This document shows positions 1-8,738 of a DNA stretch of 64,000 nt, piece after piece. The DNA lies in assembly GCF_003097235.1 (NCBI RefSeq), contig NZ_QEQQ01000002.1, positions 1 through 64,000 on the forward strand, given 5' to 3'. Position 1 is the stretch's first letter, and every line of letters starts with the position of its first letter. The stretch is from Pseudomonas sp. CC120222-01a. GTDB taxonomy: Bacteria; Pseudomonadota; Gammaproteobacteria; Pseudomonadales; Pseudomonadaceae. The translations under genes were made by a program, and so were the position numbers. Below the pieces are notes generated by a model, which did no database searches, was not told where the DNA came from, and saw only the letters and a program-made list of their open reading frames with translations.

Positions 1-1500
1 TCGGTGATTGCAGTCACGGCCGGGGTCGGGCTGACCGCCAGCTGCTCGAAGTTACCGCCGGTAGTACCGGTAATGGTGGTGCTGACTGTCGAGCCATTGT
101 TGTAGACGTCGTTGGCCGGAGTCTGGAAGTCCACGCTGCCGGAATTCTTTCCGGCTTCAACGGTGATCGTCTGGCCATTGGACAGGGTCACGGTCACCGG
201 GGTCTGGGCTGGGTTGCTCAACGTCACGGTGTAAGTGATCACACCGCCTTCAGTCACGCTTGGCGTGGCACTGAGGGTAGCGGTAGTGGTGTCGATCGAG
301 TCACTGACCACGGTCTCGGCTGGCGTCTTGACGATGTCCAACTGCTCGAAATTACCGCCGGTAGTACCGGTGATGGTGGTGCTGACGGTCGAACCGTTGT
401 TGTAGACGTCGTTGACCGGGGTCTGGAAGTCCACGCTGCCAGTGTTCTTGCCGGCTTCAACGGTGATGGTCTGGCCATTGGACAGGGTCACGGTCACAGC
501 GGTCTGAGCCGGGTTGCTCAGGGTCACGGTGTAAGTGATCACACCACCTTCGGTGACGCCTGGAGTGGCAGTCAATGTGGCGGTGGTGGTGTCGACCGAG
601 TCGCTGATAACGGTTTCAACCGGGGTCTTGTTGACGTCCAGGGCTTCGAAGTTACCGCCTTCAGCCTTCTCGATCGAAACAGAAACGGTGGAGCCGTTGT
701 TGTAGACGTCGTTGGCCGCTGTCGGCACATCGACACTACCCACGGCTTTGCCCGCTTCGACGGTGATGGTCTGGCCGTTCGACAGGGTCACGGTCACCGG
801 AGTCTGGGCAGGGTTGCTCAGGGTCACGGTGTAGGTGATCACGCCACCCTCGGTCACGCTAGGCGACGCGGTCAGGGTAGCGGTGGTGGTATCGATCGAG
901 TCGCTGATGACGGTCTCGGCAGGCGCCGGGTTCGGCGTCAGCTGCTCGAAGTTGCCGCCAGTGGCACCGGTGATGGTGGTGCTGACAGTCGAACCGTTGT
1001 TGTAGACATCATTGGCCGGGGTCTGGAAGTCAACGCTACCGGTACTTTTGCCGGCTTCGACGGTGATGGTCTGGCCGTTCGACAGGGTCACGGTCACCGG
1101 AGTCTGTGCAGGGTTGCTCAGGGTCACGGTGTAGGTGATCACGCCCCCCTCGGTCACGCTAGGCGACGCGGTCAGGGTGGCAGTGGTGGTATCGACCGAG
1201 TCGCTGATGACGGTCTCGGCAGGCGCCGGGTTCGGCGTCAGCTGCTCGAAGTTGCCGCCAGTGGCACCAGTGATGGTAGTGCTGACAGTCGAACCGTTGT
1301 TGTAGACATCATTGGCCGGGGTCTGGAAATCAACGCTACCGGTACTCTTGCCGGCTTCGACGGTGATGGTCTGGCCGTTCGACAGGGTCACGGTCACCGG
1401 AGTCTGTGCAGGGTTGCTCAGGGTCACGGTGTAGGTGATCACGCCACCCTCGGTCACGCTAGGCGACGCGGTCAGGGTGGCGGTGGTGGTGTCGATGGTG
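1..1500 (-). repeat. five tandem 300-bp (100-residue) lapA repeats
   Basis: The sequence repeats with a period of exactly 300 bp from position 1 to 1500, so landmarks such as GTGATCACRCC recur near 236, 536, 836, 1136 and 1436. A sixth, diverged unit covers about 1501-1800. Units 901-1200 and 1201-1500 differ at only a few bases, which points to recent duplication or gene conversion. Unit 601-900 is the most diverged of the five. Each unit encodes 100 residues, and the array continues past the left edge. Confidence 0.95.
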
Positions 1501-2312
1501 TCGGTGATTTCGGTCACTGCCGGCGTCTGCGGCAGGGTCACGATCACGTTGCCGCCACCGGTGGTGCCGGTCACGGTGGTGGAAATCTGCCCGCCATCGA
1601 TGTACGGCGTGTCATTCCCTGCAACCGGCACGTTGACGGTGCCGGTGGTCTGGCCGGCCGGAATGACGATGACCGCGCCGTTCGACAGGGTCACGGTCAG
1701 GTTGGTCGCCGGAGCCTGGCCAACGGTGGCGGTATAGACGATGACGCCACCCGCTTCGGTGATGGAAGGGGTGGCGCTGAGGGTGAGGTCGGTCGCGATC
1801 ATCGTGACCGCCGTACTGGAGGTGGTATCGACCCCTCCGGTTTCCTCGGTGGTCGCTGCGGTGGCGAAGCCTATCGGGGCCGTAGGGAAGCCGATCGTCG
1901 GGTCCACGCTGCCGGCCGTGGCGTCGAGCATCACGAAGCTGTGGCCGCCGCCTGCCGCGCCGCCACCGCCTGCCGCCGAAGGGCCGGCTGCCGTGGCTTC
2001 GAGCTGCGTGGTCGGGTCAACACCGGCAGCGATCGCCTGCTGCAGCTCTTCAACCGACGGGGCGGCTTGTGCGGCAGCCAGGCCCAGGTCGGTGCTGCTG
2101 TCCGGCGCATCGGCGCTCCACTGGGAGTCGCGACCCAGGTCGAGCAGGCGGCCATCGGCCAGTTCGAGGGTAACGGCCCCGCCCGCGCCCGTGAGCACCT
2201 GCTCGCCCGCTAACAGGCGATCACCCTCGATGAGTACGCGCCGGATGCCTTCTGGGGATACTGCGATGACCTGGCCAACAATGCTCTTGACGATGGCAAC
2301 AACGCTGCTCAT
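1..2312 (-). CDS. lapA: LapA giant adhesin, N-terminal part (partial)
   Basis: This is the N-terminal 770 codons of a very large repeat adhesin that leaves the window at its left edge. It starts at the ATG at 2312, which follows a GGAGAG Shine-Dalgarno. There is no Sec signal peptide, as expected for a type I secretion substrate. Residues 1-105 form the retention module that plugs the outer-membrane pore. A TAAG motif lies at residues 107-110, the site where the periplasmic protease LapG cuts LapA in P. fluorescens (known from that family). A glycine-rich linker and then about 100-residue repeats follow, full of Thr/Val and with recurring VTLSNGQ and NNGSTVS segments. The divergent lapE-lapB-lapC genes encode its exporter. 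The cleavage regulators LapD and LapG are not in the window. Identity is confident; the total length cannot be seen. Confidence 0.93.
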   Translation of the reverse strand, partial: MSSVVAIVKSIVGQVIAVSPEGIRRVLIEGDRLLAGEQVLTGAGGAVTLELADGRLLDLGRDSQWSADAPDSSTDLGLAAAQAAPSVEELQQAIAAGVDPTTQLEATAAGPSAAGGGGAAGGGHSFVMLDATAGSVDPTIGFPTAPIGFATAATTEETGGVDTTSSTAVTMIATDLTLSATPSITEAGGVIVYTATVGQAPATNLTVTLSNGAVIVIPAGQTTGTVNVPVAGNDTPYIDGGQISTTVTGTTGGGNVIVTLPQTPAVTEITDTIDTTTATLTASPSVTEGGVITYTVTLSNPAQTPVTVTLSNGQTITVEAGKSTGSVDFQTPANDVYNNGSTVSTTITGATGGNFEQLTPNPAPAETVISDSVDTTTATLTASPSVTEGGVITYTVTLSNPAQTPVTVTLSNGQTITVEAGKSTGSVDFQTPANDVYNNGSTVSTTITGATGGNFEQLTPNPAPAETVISDSIDTTTATLTASPSVTEGGVITYTVTLSNPAQTPVTVTLSNGQTITVEAGKAVGSVDVPTAANDVYNNGSTVSVSIEKAEGGNFEALDVNKTPVETVISDSVDTTTATLTATPGVTEGGVITYTVTLSNPAQTAVTVTLSNGQTITVEAGKNTGSVDFQTPVNDVYNNGSTVSTTITGTTGGNFEQLDIVKTPAETVVSDSIDTTTATLSATPSVTEGGVITYTVTLSNPAQTPVTVTLSNGQTITVEAGKNSGSVDFQTPANDVYNNGSTVSTTITGTTGGNFEQLAVSPTPAVTAIT
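1983..1994 (-). other. TAAG motif, predicted LapG cleavage site in LapA
   Basis: Codons 107-110 of lapA read Thr-Ala-Ala-Gly, just before a Gly/Ala-rich linker. In P. fluorescens LapA the protease LapG cuts between the two alanines of a TAAG motif at the same residue numbers (established knowledge). The motif is read directly from the sequence; cleavage here is inferred. Confidence 0.8.
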
Positions 2313-2665
2313 TGGACTCTCCGGCTTACCCGATGATAGGACGTCCCTGCTCCGAATGGCGCTCAGGGCGCTGCATCAGGCGGAATTGTGTCATTAATAT
2401 GTCTGAAATTTTTGACGTCAATAAATTGGCTATAACTCATTGGAATTAACTTTATGCCAAACTATTGACCTTATGTTCGTCATCCTAAACAATCGACGAA
2501 GTAATGTCACATTGATATTTGAACGTTTGCATTCCCTTCCCGAAGTGCCTCTCGAAGTGCCCCGTTGGAAGCTCGCTCATCGCTCAGATCAGGTTGCCAT
2601 TTTCCAAACCTGCACAGCTTCTGCCGTGATTCAGAACAACAGCGCCTTCGGGGATCCGTAAAAAC
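2313..2665. promoter_or_regulatory. AT-rich divergent control region between lapA and lapE
   Basis: This 353-bp stretch separates the divergent lapA and lapE starts. It is clearly more AT-rich than the flanking genes, especially 2390-2520. It must hold both promoters, but I cannot assign specific -10/-35 or FleQ sites by eye. No convincing gene lies in it. Confidence 0.5.
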
Positions 2666-4003
2666 ATGCGTGCGCCACTGTTTACCGCTCTGCCACTCGC
2701 TTTTGTCGCCACTTTTGCCCACGCCCAGACGCTGCCAGAAGCCATGCAGCAGGCCCTTGAAGTGCACCCCGAGATCCAGGCCGGCGTGAATGCGCGCGTG
2801 GCCGCGGACTACCAGTTGCGCGCCGCCAAGGGCGGCTATTTGCCGCAGGTCAACGTCACCGCCGGCTACGGCCGTGAAGGCAGCGACAGCCCGAGTACCG
2901 GCAACCGCTGGGAAACCCTGAACCGTGGCGAGTCGGCCATCCGTCTGCGGCAGATGGTGTTCGACGGCTTCGCCACCTCCAGCGAAGTTGGCCGCCAGCA
3001 GGCCACCGCCAACTCCCGCGCCTATGCACTGATGGACACCTCCGAGCGCACTGGCCTGGACGTGGCCAAGGTCTATCTGGACGTGCTGTCGCGCCGCGAG
3101 ATGGTGCGCCTGGCCCAGGAAAACCTGCAGAACCACGAACGCATCCTCGACCAGATCAAGCTGCGCACCAGCCGTGGCGTCGGTCGTCTGGCCGACCTCG
3201 ATCAGGCTGAAGCGCGCCTGGCCCAGGCCCAGAACAACCTGATCACCGAGCAGACCAACCTGGCCGACGCCAACACCAACTTCCTGAGCGTGGTGGGGCA
3301 GATGCCGGATGAGCTGAGCGCCCCGGCGCCGTTCATCGATCTGCTGCCCGCCAGCCTGGAAGAAGCCCGCGCGCAGATGGTAGAAAGCAGCCCGGTGCTG
3401 CGCTCGGCCGAATCGGACATCGCCGCGGCGGAAAAACAGTACGATGCCGCCAAATCCAGCTTCTACCCGCGCTTCGATGCCGAACTCGGCCGCACCGCCG
3501 ACAACAACATCGACGGTGTCGTTGGTCACAACAACGATTGGGAAGCCATGGTGCGGATGAACTTCAACCTGTACGCCGGCGGCAGCAACAAGGCCGAGCT
3601 GGAAGCCAAATCGCACCTGGCAGGCCAGGCCCTGGACATCCGCAACAACGCCCTGCGCCAGCTCAACGAAGAACTGGGCCTGGCCTGGAACGCCCAGGAA
3701 AACGCCAACGCCCAGGTGCCGATCGCCCAGCAGTACGTTGACCACAGCAACCGCGTGCGCAGCGCCTACCAGCAGCAGTTCAGCCTCGGCGAGCGAACCT
3801 TGCTCGACCTGCTCGACAGCGAGAACGAAACCTTCACCGCCCAGCGCCGTCTAGTAGAGGTGAAGAATATTCAGTTGTTTACTCAGTACCGAATCAAGGC
3901 GACCATTGGCCAACTGCTCAAGAGCCAGGGTGTGGTCGCGCCGATGGCCACCGTTGTGCAGAACGATTTGAAACCCCGGGTGAACCTGCCAGGCCTGAAC
4001 TGA
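2666..4003 (+). CDS. lapE: LapE, TolC-family outer-membrane component of the LapA exporter
   Basis: This 445-residue protein is the outer-membrane channel of a type I secretion system. It begins with a Sec signal peptide (about residues 1-20, cut after AHA). The mature part has the TolC-like duplicated coiled-coil pattern, with a first segment starting TLPEAMQQALEVHP and a second with the typical LYAGG strand near residue 310. Length fits TolC/AggA-type proteins. It lies head-to-head with lapA and is followed after 42 bp by lapB, so an export operon lapE-lapB-lapC is likely. The Shine-Dalgarno is weak (GGGGA, some 10-14 nt upstream). The family is certain; the name rests on context. Confidence 0.9.
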   Translation: MRAPLFTALPLAFVATFAHAQTLPEAMQQALEVHPEIQAGVNARVAADYQLRAAKGGYLPQVNVTAGYGREGSDSPSTGNRWETLNRGESAIRLRQMVFDGFATSSEVGRQQATANSRAYALMDTSERTGLDVAKVYLDVLSRREMVRLAQENLQNHERILDQIKLRTSRGVGRLADLDQAEARLAQAQNNLITEQTNLADANTNFLSVVGQMPDELSAPAPFIDLLPASLEEARAQMVESSPVLRSAESDIAAAEKQYDAAKSSFYPRFDAELGRTADNNIDGVVGHNNDWEAMVRMNFNLYAGGSNKAELEAKSHLAGQALDIRNNALRQLNEELGLAWNAQENANAQVPIAQQYVDHSNRVRSAYQQQFSLGERTLLDLLDSENETFTAQRRLVEVKNIQLFTQYRIKATIGQLLKSQGVVAPMATVVQNDLKPRVNLPGLN

Positions 4004-4045
4004 GGGGCACCCATCCACTACCCGCCAGGTTGAAGAGAGCACCGC

Positions 4046-6202
4046 GTGGAATCCGAAGTCAGTCGAGTCCAACTCAACCACGATCCACGCAGTCAGCATG
4101 ACGATCCATTACTGGATAGCCTGCTGACGCTGTGCGTCCTGCATCAGAAGCCTGCCAGCCGGGCGATGCTCACCACTGGTTTGCCGCTGCCGTCCCAGCG
4201 CCTGAACGCCGAGCTGCTGCCCCGCGCCGCCGCTCGCGCCGGCCTGCAGGGGCGCCTGCTGCAACGCAAGCTGGAGCAGATTCCGAGCATTGCCATGCCG
4301 GCCATGCTGCTGCTCAAGGAAGGCCGCGCTGCGGTGCTGCTGGGCTGGGAGAGCGACGGCAGTGCACGCCTGCTGCTGAGTGAGAGCGATGGTGGCGAGG
4401 TGCTGGTCAGCCGCGAGGCGCTGGACGAGGACTACAGCGGCAAGGTGTTCTTTGCCCAGCCGCAGCACAAGTACGATGTCAACCACGGCAACCTGATCCC
4501 GCGGGCCAAGTCCTGGTTCCGCGACACCCTGCTGCGCAGCAAGTGGCTGTACATTGACGCCATCGCCGCCAGCCTGGTGATCAACCTGATCGCCCTGGCC
4601 GCGCCGTTGTTCGTGATGAACGTCTACGACCGCGTGGTGCCCAACCAGGCCACCTCGACCTTGTGGGTACTGGCCATCGGCATCACCGGCGCGTACCTCT
4701 TCGACTTGATCCTCAAAGGCCTGCGCGGCCTGTGCCTGGACCTGGCCGGCAAGAAGACCGACCTGATCATCTCGGCCACGCTGTTCGAGCGCATCGTCGG
4801 CATGTCGATGAAGTACCGCCCGGCGCGGGTCGGCAGCTTTGCCCAGAACATCCACGAGTTTCAGGGCCTGCGCGACTTCCTCGCCTCGCTGACCCTGACC
4901 AGCCTGATCGACCTGCCGTTCACGTTCATCATCCTCCTGGTCATCGCCATCATCGGCGGGCACCTGGTGTGGATCCCGATCCTCGCCTTCCCGCTGGCCC
5001 TGGGCATCGGCTACGCCCTGCAGCGGCCGCTGATGGCGACCATGGAACGGACCATGGCGCTGGCTTCCGAGCGTCAGTCGAGCCTCATTGAAACCCTGGC
5101 CGGCCTGGACGCGGTCAAGGTCAACAACGCCGAAAGCGAACGCCAGTACATGTGGGAGCAGACCCTCGGCACCCTCAGCCGCCTTGAGCTGCGAGTGAAG
5201 GTGCTGTCGAGCCTGGCGATGAACATCACCCTGCTGATCCAGCAGCTGGCTGGCGTGGCGATGATCTGCGTCGGCGTGTACCTGATCATCGACGGCAACC
5301 TCAGCATGGGCGGCCTGGTGGCCTGCTACATGCTCAGCGGCCGCGCCCTGGGCCCGTTGAGTTCGCTCAACGGCCTGCTGGCCCGCTACCAGCAGGCCAA
5401 GGTGACCATGGTCTCGACCAACCAGATGATGGAGCTGCCGCAGGAGCGCAACTTCGAGGAGCGCCCGCTGAGTCGTAAGGTGCTGCAGGGCGGCATCGAG
5501 TTCCGCGGCGTCGACTTCACCTACCCGAACCAGCAGAACCAGGCGCTCAAGGGCATCAACCTGAACATCCGCCCGGGCGAGAAGGTCGGCATCATCGGCC
5601 GCAGCGGCTCGGGCAAGAGCTCGCTGGCCAAGCTGATCGTCGGCCTGTACGAAACCGACAACGGCTCGCTGCTGGTGGACGGCGTGGACATCCGCCAGAT
5701 CGACGTCAGCGAACTGCGCCACAACGTCGGCTACGTCCCGCAGGACATCCAGCTGCTGGCCGGTACCCTGCGCGACAACCTGGTCAGCGGTGCCCGCTAC
5801 ATCGAGGACGAGCTGATCCTGCAAGCCGCCGAGCTGGCTGGCGTGCACGAATTCGCCCGGCTGCACCCGGATGGCTACGAGCTGCAGGTCGGCGAGCGTG
5901 GCCAGAACCTTTCCGGCGGCCAGCGGCAGAACGTCGCCCTGGGCCGTGCGCTGCTGCTCAACCCGCAGATTCTGCTGCTCGATGAGCCGACCAGCGCCAT
6001 GGACAACACCGGCGAAGAGCGCCTCAAGCAACGCCTGCAGGCCGTGGTGGAAAACAAGACCGTGCTGCTGGTCACCCACCGTGCCTCGCTGCTGTCACTG
6101 GTCGACCGGTTGATCGTCATCGACCGAGGGCAGATTGTCGCCGATGGCCCGAAAGCCACGGTCATGGATGCGTTGAAGAAGGGGCAAATCAGTGTTGCAT
6201 AA
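4046..6202 (+). CDS. lapB: LapB, type I secretion ABC transporter
   Basis: This 718-residue protein is the inner-membrane ABC exporter that drives LapA secretion. Residues 1-140 form a C39-peptidase-like domain without an evident catalytic cysteine motif, so it is probably a non-proteolytic substrate-binding domain. A membrane domain spans about 165-450. The nucleotide-binding domain has Walker A at 518-526 (GRSGSGKSS), signature LSGGQ at 622-626 and Walker B ILLLDEP near 641-647. The start is GTG at 4046 behind GAAGAGAG. The 3' end overlaps lapC by 11 bp, which implies translational coupling. RTX exporters such as HlyB are the closest alternative, but the lapA neighbour supports LapB. Confidence 0.93.
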   Translation: MESEVSRVQLNHDPRSQHDDPLLDSLLTLCVLHQKPASRAMLTTGLPLPSQRLNAELLPRAAARAGLQGRLLQRKLEQIPSIAMPAMLLLKEGRAAVLLGWESDGSARLLLSESDGGEVLVSREALDEDYSGKVFFAQPQHKYDVNHGNLIPRAKSWFRDTLLRSKWLYIDAIAASLVINLIALAAPLFVMNVYDRVVPNQATSTLWVLAIGITGAYLFDLILKGLRGLCLDLAGKKTDLIISATLFERIVGMSMKYRPARVGSFAQNIHEFQGLRDFLASLTLTSLIDLPFTFIILLVIAIIGGHLVWIPILAFPLALGIGYALQRPLMATMERTMALASERQSSLIETLAGLDAVKVNNAESERQYMWEQTLGTLSRLELRVKVLSSLAMNITLLIQQLAGVAMICVGVYLIIDGNLSMGGLVACYMLSGRALGPLSSLNGLLARYQQAKVTMVSTNQMMELPQERNFEERPLSRKVLQGGIEFRGVDFTYPNQQNQALKGINLNIRPGEKVGIIGRSGSGKSSLAKLIVGLYETDNGSLLVDGVDIRQIDVSELRHNVGYVPQDIQLLAGTLRDNLVSGARYIEDELILQAAELAGVHEFARLHPDGYELQVGERGQNLSGGQRQNVALGRALLLNPQILLLDEPTSAMDNTGEERLKQRLQAVVENKTVLLVTHRASLLSLVDRLIVIDRGQIVADGPKATVMDALKKGQISVA

Positions 6203-7568
6203 GCTCGATTTCGGCGTGTTCAAGGACGGCCTGCGTCGCTATTTCAAAGGCTCCGACTCGCTCAACGGGCAGCCGCTGCCCGAGGTCAACAAAGCGCTCA
6301 TCGAAGACGCCCCGCGCGTCGTGCGCCTGACCATCTGGGGCGTGATCGCGTTCTTCCTGTTCCTCATCGTCTGGGCCAGCTTCGCGCCCATTGACGAGGT
6401 GACCCGCGGGGAAGGCAAGGCCATCCCGTCGTCCAAGGTGCAGAAGATCCAGAACCTCGAGGGCGGCATCGTCGCCGAGATCTTCGCCAAGGAAGGGCAG
6501 GTGGTCGAGGTCGGCCAGCCGCTGCTGCGCCTGGACGAAACCCGTTTTGCCTCCAATGTCGGTGAAACCGAGGCCGACCGCCTGGCCATGGCCCTGCGCG
6601 TCGAGCGCCTGAGCGCCGAGGTCGAGGACCGACCGCTGAAGATCGACGAAGAGCTGCGCAAGGCCGCGCCAAGCCAGGCAGCGGACGAGCAGTCGCTGTA
6701 CCAGAGCCGCCGCCAGCAGTTGCAGGACGAGCTCGGTGGCCTGCAGCAGCAGCTGGTGCAGAAGCAGCAGGAACTGCGCGAATTCACCTCCAAACGTGCC
6801 CAGTACGCCAACAGTTTGCAGTTGCTGCGCCAAGAGATCGGCATGTCCGAGCCGCTGGTGGCCCAGGGCGCGGTCTCCCAGGTGGAGGTGCTGCGCCTGC
6901 GCCGCTCCGAAGTGGAAACCCGTGGCCAGATGGACTCCACGGCGCTGGCCATCCCGCGTGCCGAAGCGGCCATCAAGGAAGTCGAGAGCAAGATCGAAGA
7001 GACCCGCGGCAAGTTCCGCAGTGAGGCGCTGACCAAGCTCAACGAGGCCCGTACCGAGCTGAACAAGGCCACCGCCACCAGCAAGGCGCTGGATGACCGC
7101 GTCAGCCGTACCCTGGTCACGTCGCCGGTGCGCGGCATCGTCAAGCAGCTGCTGGTCAACACCATCGGCGGGGTGATCCAGCCGGGCAGCGACATCATCG
7201 AGATCGTGCCGCTGGACGACACCCTGGTGGTCGAGGCGAAGATCCTGCCCAAGGACATCGCCTTCCTGCACCCAGGGCAGGAAGCGACCATCAAGTTCAG
7301 CGCCTACGACTACACCATCTACGGTGGGTTGAAGGCCAAGCTGGTGCAGATCGGCGCCGATACCATCACCGACGAAGACAAGAAGACCACCTACTACCTG
7401 ATCAGGCTGCGCACCGAGAAGAGCCATCTGGGCACCGACCAGAAGCCGCTGTTGATCATCCCTGGCATGGTCGCCACGGTGGACATCATGACCGGCAAGA
7501 AGACCATCATGAGCTACCTGCTCAAGCCGATCATGAAGGCCCGCGACGAGGCCCTGCGCGAGCGGTAA
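6192..7568 (+). CDS. lapC: LapC, HlyD-family membrane fusion protein
   Basis: This 458-residue periplasmic adaptor links LapB to LapE. It has a short cytoplasmic N-terminus, one membrane helix at about residues 41-62 (LTIWGVIAFFLFLIVWASF), a lipoyl/barrel segment, a long Gln/Glu-rich coiled coil (about 130-290), and a C-terminal beta-barrel with the HlyD-type GGVIQPGSDIIEIVP motif. The GTG start at 6192 overlaps the end of lapB and has AAGAAGGGG upstream; TTG at 6195 is an alternative. Length matches HlyD/LapC proteins. lapD and lapG, which sit next to these genes in some pseudomonads, do not follow; a REP element and a transport operon do. Confidence 0.92.
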   Translation: MLHKLDFGVFKDGLRRYFKGSDSLNGQPLPEVNKALIEDAPRVVRLTIWGVIAFFLFLIVWASFAPIDEVTRGEGKAIPSSKVQKIQNLEGGIVAEIFAKEGQVVEVGQPLLRLDETRFASNVGETEADRLAMALRVERLSAEVEDRPLKIDEELRKAAPSQAADEQSLYQSRRQQLQDELGGLQQQLVQKQQELREFTSKRAQYANSLQLLRQEIGMSEPLVAQGAVSQVEVLRLRRSEVETRGQMDSTALAIPRAEAAIKEVESKIEETRGKFRSEALTKLNEARTELNKATATSKALDDRVSRTLVTSPVRGIVKQLLVNTIGGVIQPGSDIIEIVPLDDTLVVEAKILPKDIAFLHPGQEATIKFSAYDYTIYGGLKAKLVQIGADTITDEDKKTTYYLIRLRTEKSHLGTDQKPLLIIPGMVATVDIMTGKKTIMSYLLKPIMKARDEALRER

Positions 7569-7580
7569 GTCTGCACCGAC

Positions 7581-7618
7581 CCTTTCGCGGGCTTGCCCGC
7601 GAAGAGGCCGGTACAGGC
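7581..7618 (-). repeat. single REP element downstream of lapC
   Basis: A palindromic core (CGCGGGCTTGCCCGCG, 7586-7601) flanked by GAAGAGGCCGG matches the REP sequence seen many times in this window. It is a single copy rather than a pair. Such elements commonly sit at 3' ends and may act as terminators or stabilise mRNA. Confidence 0.85.
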
Positions 7619-7821
7619 AGCACCAGAATCGAGCACTGACACCCTTCATATCTTTATTCTTTAAAGATATTTAAATTATTTTTCTTATGCATTTATAGTC
7701 AATCCCACTGCGTACCCGTCGACCAATCGATGCGCCGCACGACTCGAACCCACACGGGTAATCCCCGTGCGTTTCTGATCGTTGCGCGCCATTGACGTCG
7801 CGCACTGCGTGGGAGTGAAAC

Positions 7822-8721
7822 ATGCCAGCCGCCTCGAACGCCTTGTCGTCCATCGACAGCGCCCAGCCGCAAACCTTCGAAATCCGCCCGTTCTCCGGTG
7901 CCGTCGGCGCCGAGATCATTGGCCTGGACCTGGCCAAGCCGGTCACCGCCGAGGATTTCACCCGAATTCATCGCGCCCACCTCGACCACCATGTATTGGT
8001 GTTCCGTGACCAGCGTATCAGTCCGGAACAACAGATCGCCTTCAGCCGCCGCTTCGGCGAGCTGCAGATCCATGTACTCAAGCAGTTCCTGCTCGCAGGC
8101 CATCCGGAAATCCTGATCGTCTCCAACATCGTCGAGCACGGCCAGAACATCGGCCTGGGCGATGCCGGCAAGTTCTGGCACTCGGACCTGTCGTACAAGG
8201 AACTGCCAAGCCTCGGGTCCATGCTGCACGCCCAGGAGCTGCCAAGTGAAGGTGGCGACACCCTGTTCGCCGACATGCACAAAGCCTGGGACGCCGTGCC
8301 CGAGGCCCTGCGCAAGGTGGTCGAAGGCCGCAGTGCCGCGCACTCCTACACCGCCCGTTATGCTGAAACCAAGTTCGAGGGCAACTGGCGCCCGACCCTG
8401 ACCGCCGAGCAGCTCGCGCAGGTGAAGGAGGTCATCCACCCGGTGGTACGGACCCACCCGGAAAACGGCCGCAAGGCGTTGTTCGTCAGCGAAGGCTTCA
8501 CCACCCGCATCGTCGGCCTGCCTGACGATGAAAGCCGCGACGTGCTGCAGCAGCTGTACGCGCTGAGCGTGCTTGAGCAGAACATCTACCGCCATCAGTG
8601 GCAGCCCCACGACCTGGTGTTCTGGGACAACCGTTCGCTGATCCACCTGGCTACCGGTTGCCCGGCGCACCTGCGCCGCAAACTGTTCCGCACCACCATC
8701 CAGGGCGATGCCCCGTTCTGA
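7822..8721 (+). CDS. TauD/TfdA-family alpha-ketoglutarate-dependent dioxygenase
   Basis: This 299-residue protein belongs to the Fe(II)/2-oxoglutarate dioxygenases that oxidise taurine and related compounds, releasing sulfite. The iron ligands are visible as H120-x-D122 (FWHSDLS) and distal H275 (SLIHLATG), and R290 (KLFRTT) would bind 2-oxoglutarate. Length fits TauD. It starts at the ATG at 7822 and is followed after 17 bp by an ABC substrate-binding protein, ATPase and permease in the order seen in taurine/sulfonate operons. The true substrate is not readable from sequence; other sulfonates or sulfate esters are possible. The AT-rich stretch at 7640-7700 probably holds the promoter. Confidence 0.85.
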   Translation: MPAASNALSSIDSAQPQTFEIRPFSGAVGAEIIGLDLAKPVTAEDFTRIHRAHLDHHVLVFRDQRISPEQQIAFSRRFGELQIHVLKQFLLAGHPEILIVSNIVEHGQNIGLGDAGKFWHSDLSYKELPSLGSMLHAQELPSEGGDTLFADMHKAWDAVPEALRKVVEGRSAAHSYTARYAETKFEGNWRPTLTAEQLAQVKEVIHPVVRTHPENGRKALFVSEGFTTRIVGLPDDESRDVLQQLYALSVLEQNIYRHQWQPHDLVFWDNRSLIHLATGCPAHLRRKLFRTTIQGDAPF

Positions 8722-8738
8722 CGACTGAGGAATTCATC

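Noticed and set aside
1..1500. CRISPR-like regular repetition
   Set aside because: The 300-bp period is in frame within lapA and encodes protein repeats; there are no unique spacers.
2440..2661. 73-codon open frame in the lapA-lapE gap
   Set aside because: No Shine-Dalgarno and no recognisable pattern; it lies in the divergent control region.
4109..6079. 656-codon open frame on the minus strand
   Set aside because: It is antisense to lapB, has shadow-type composition (His/Gln/Asp-rich), and no domain; it arises from high GC codon bias.
7695..7770. tRNA T-arm-like sequence (GGGTTCGAGTC) on the minus strand
   Set aside because: The flanking bases do not form the T-stem or an acceptor stem, so it is not a tRNA and only weakly suggests an attachment site.
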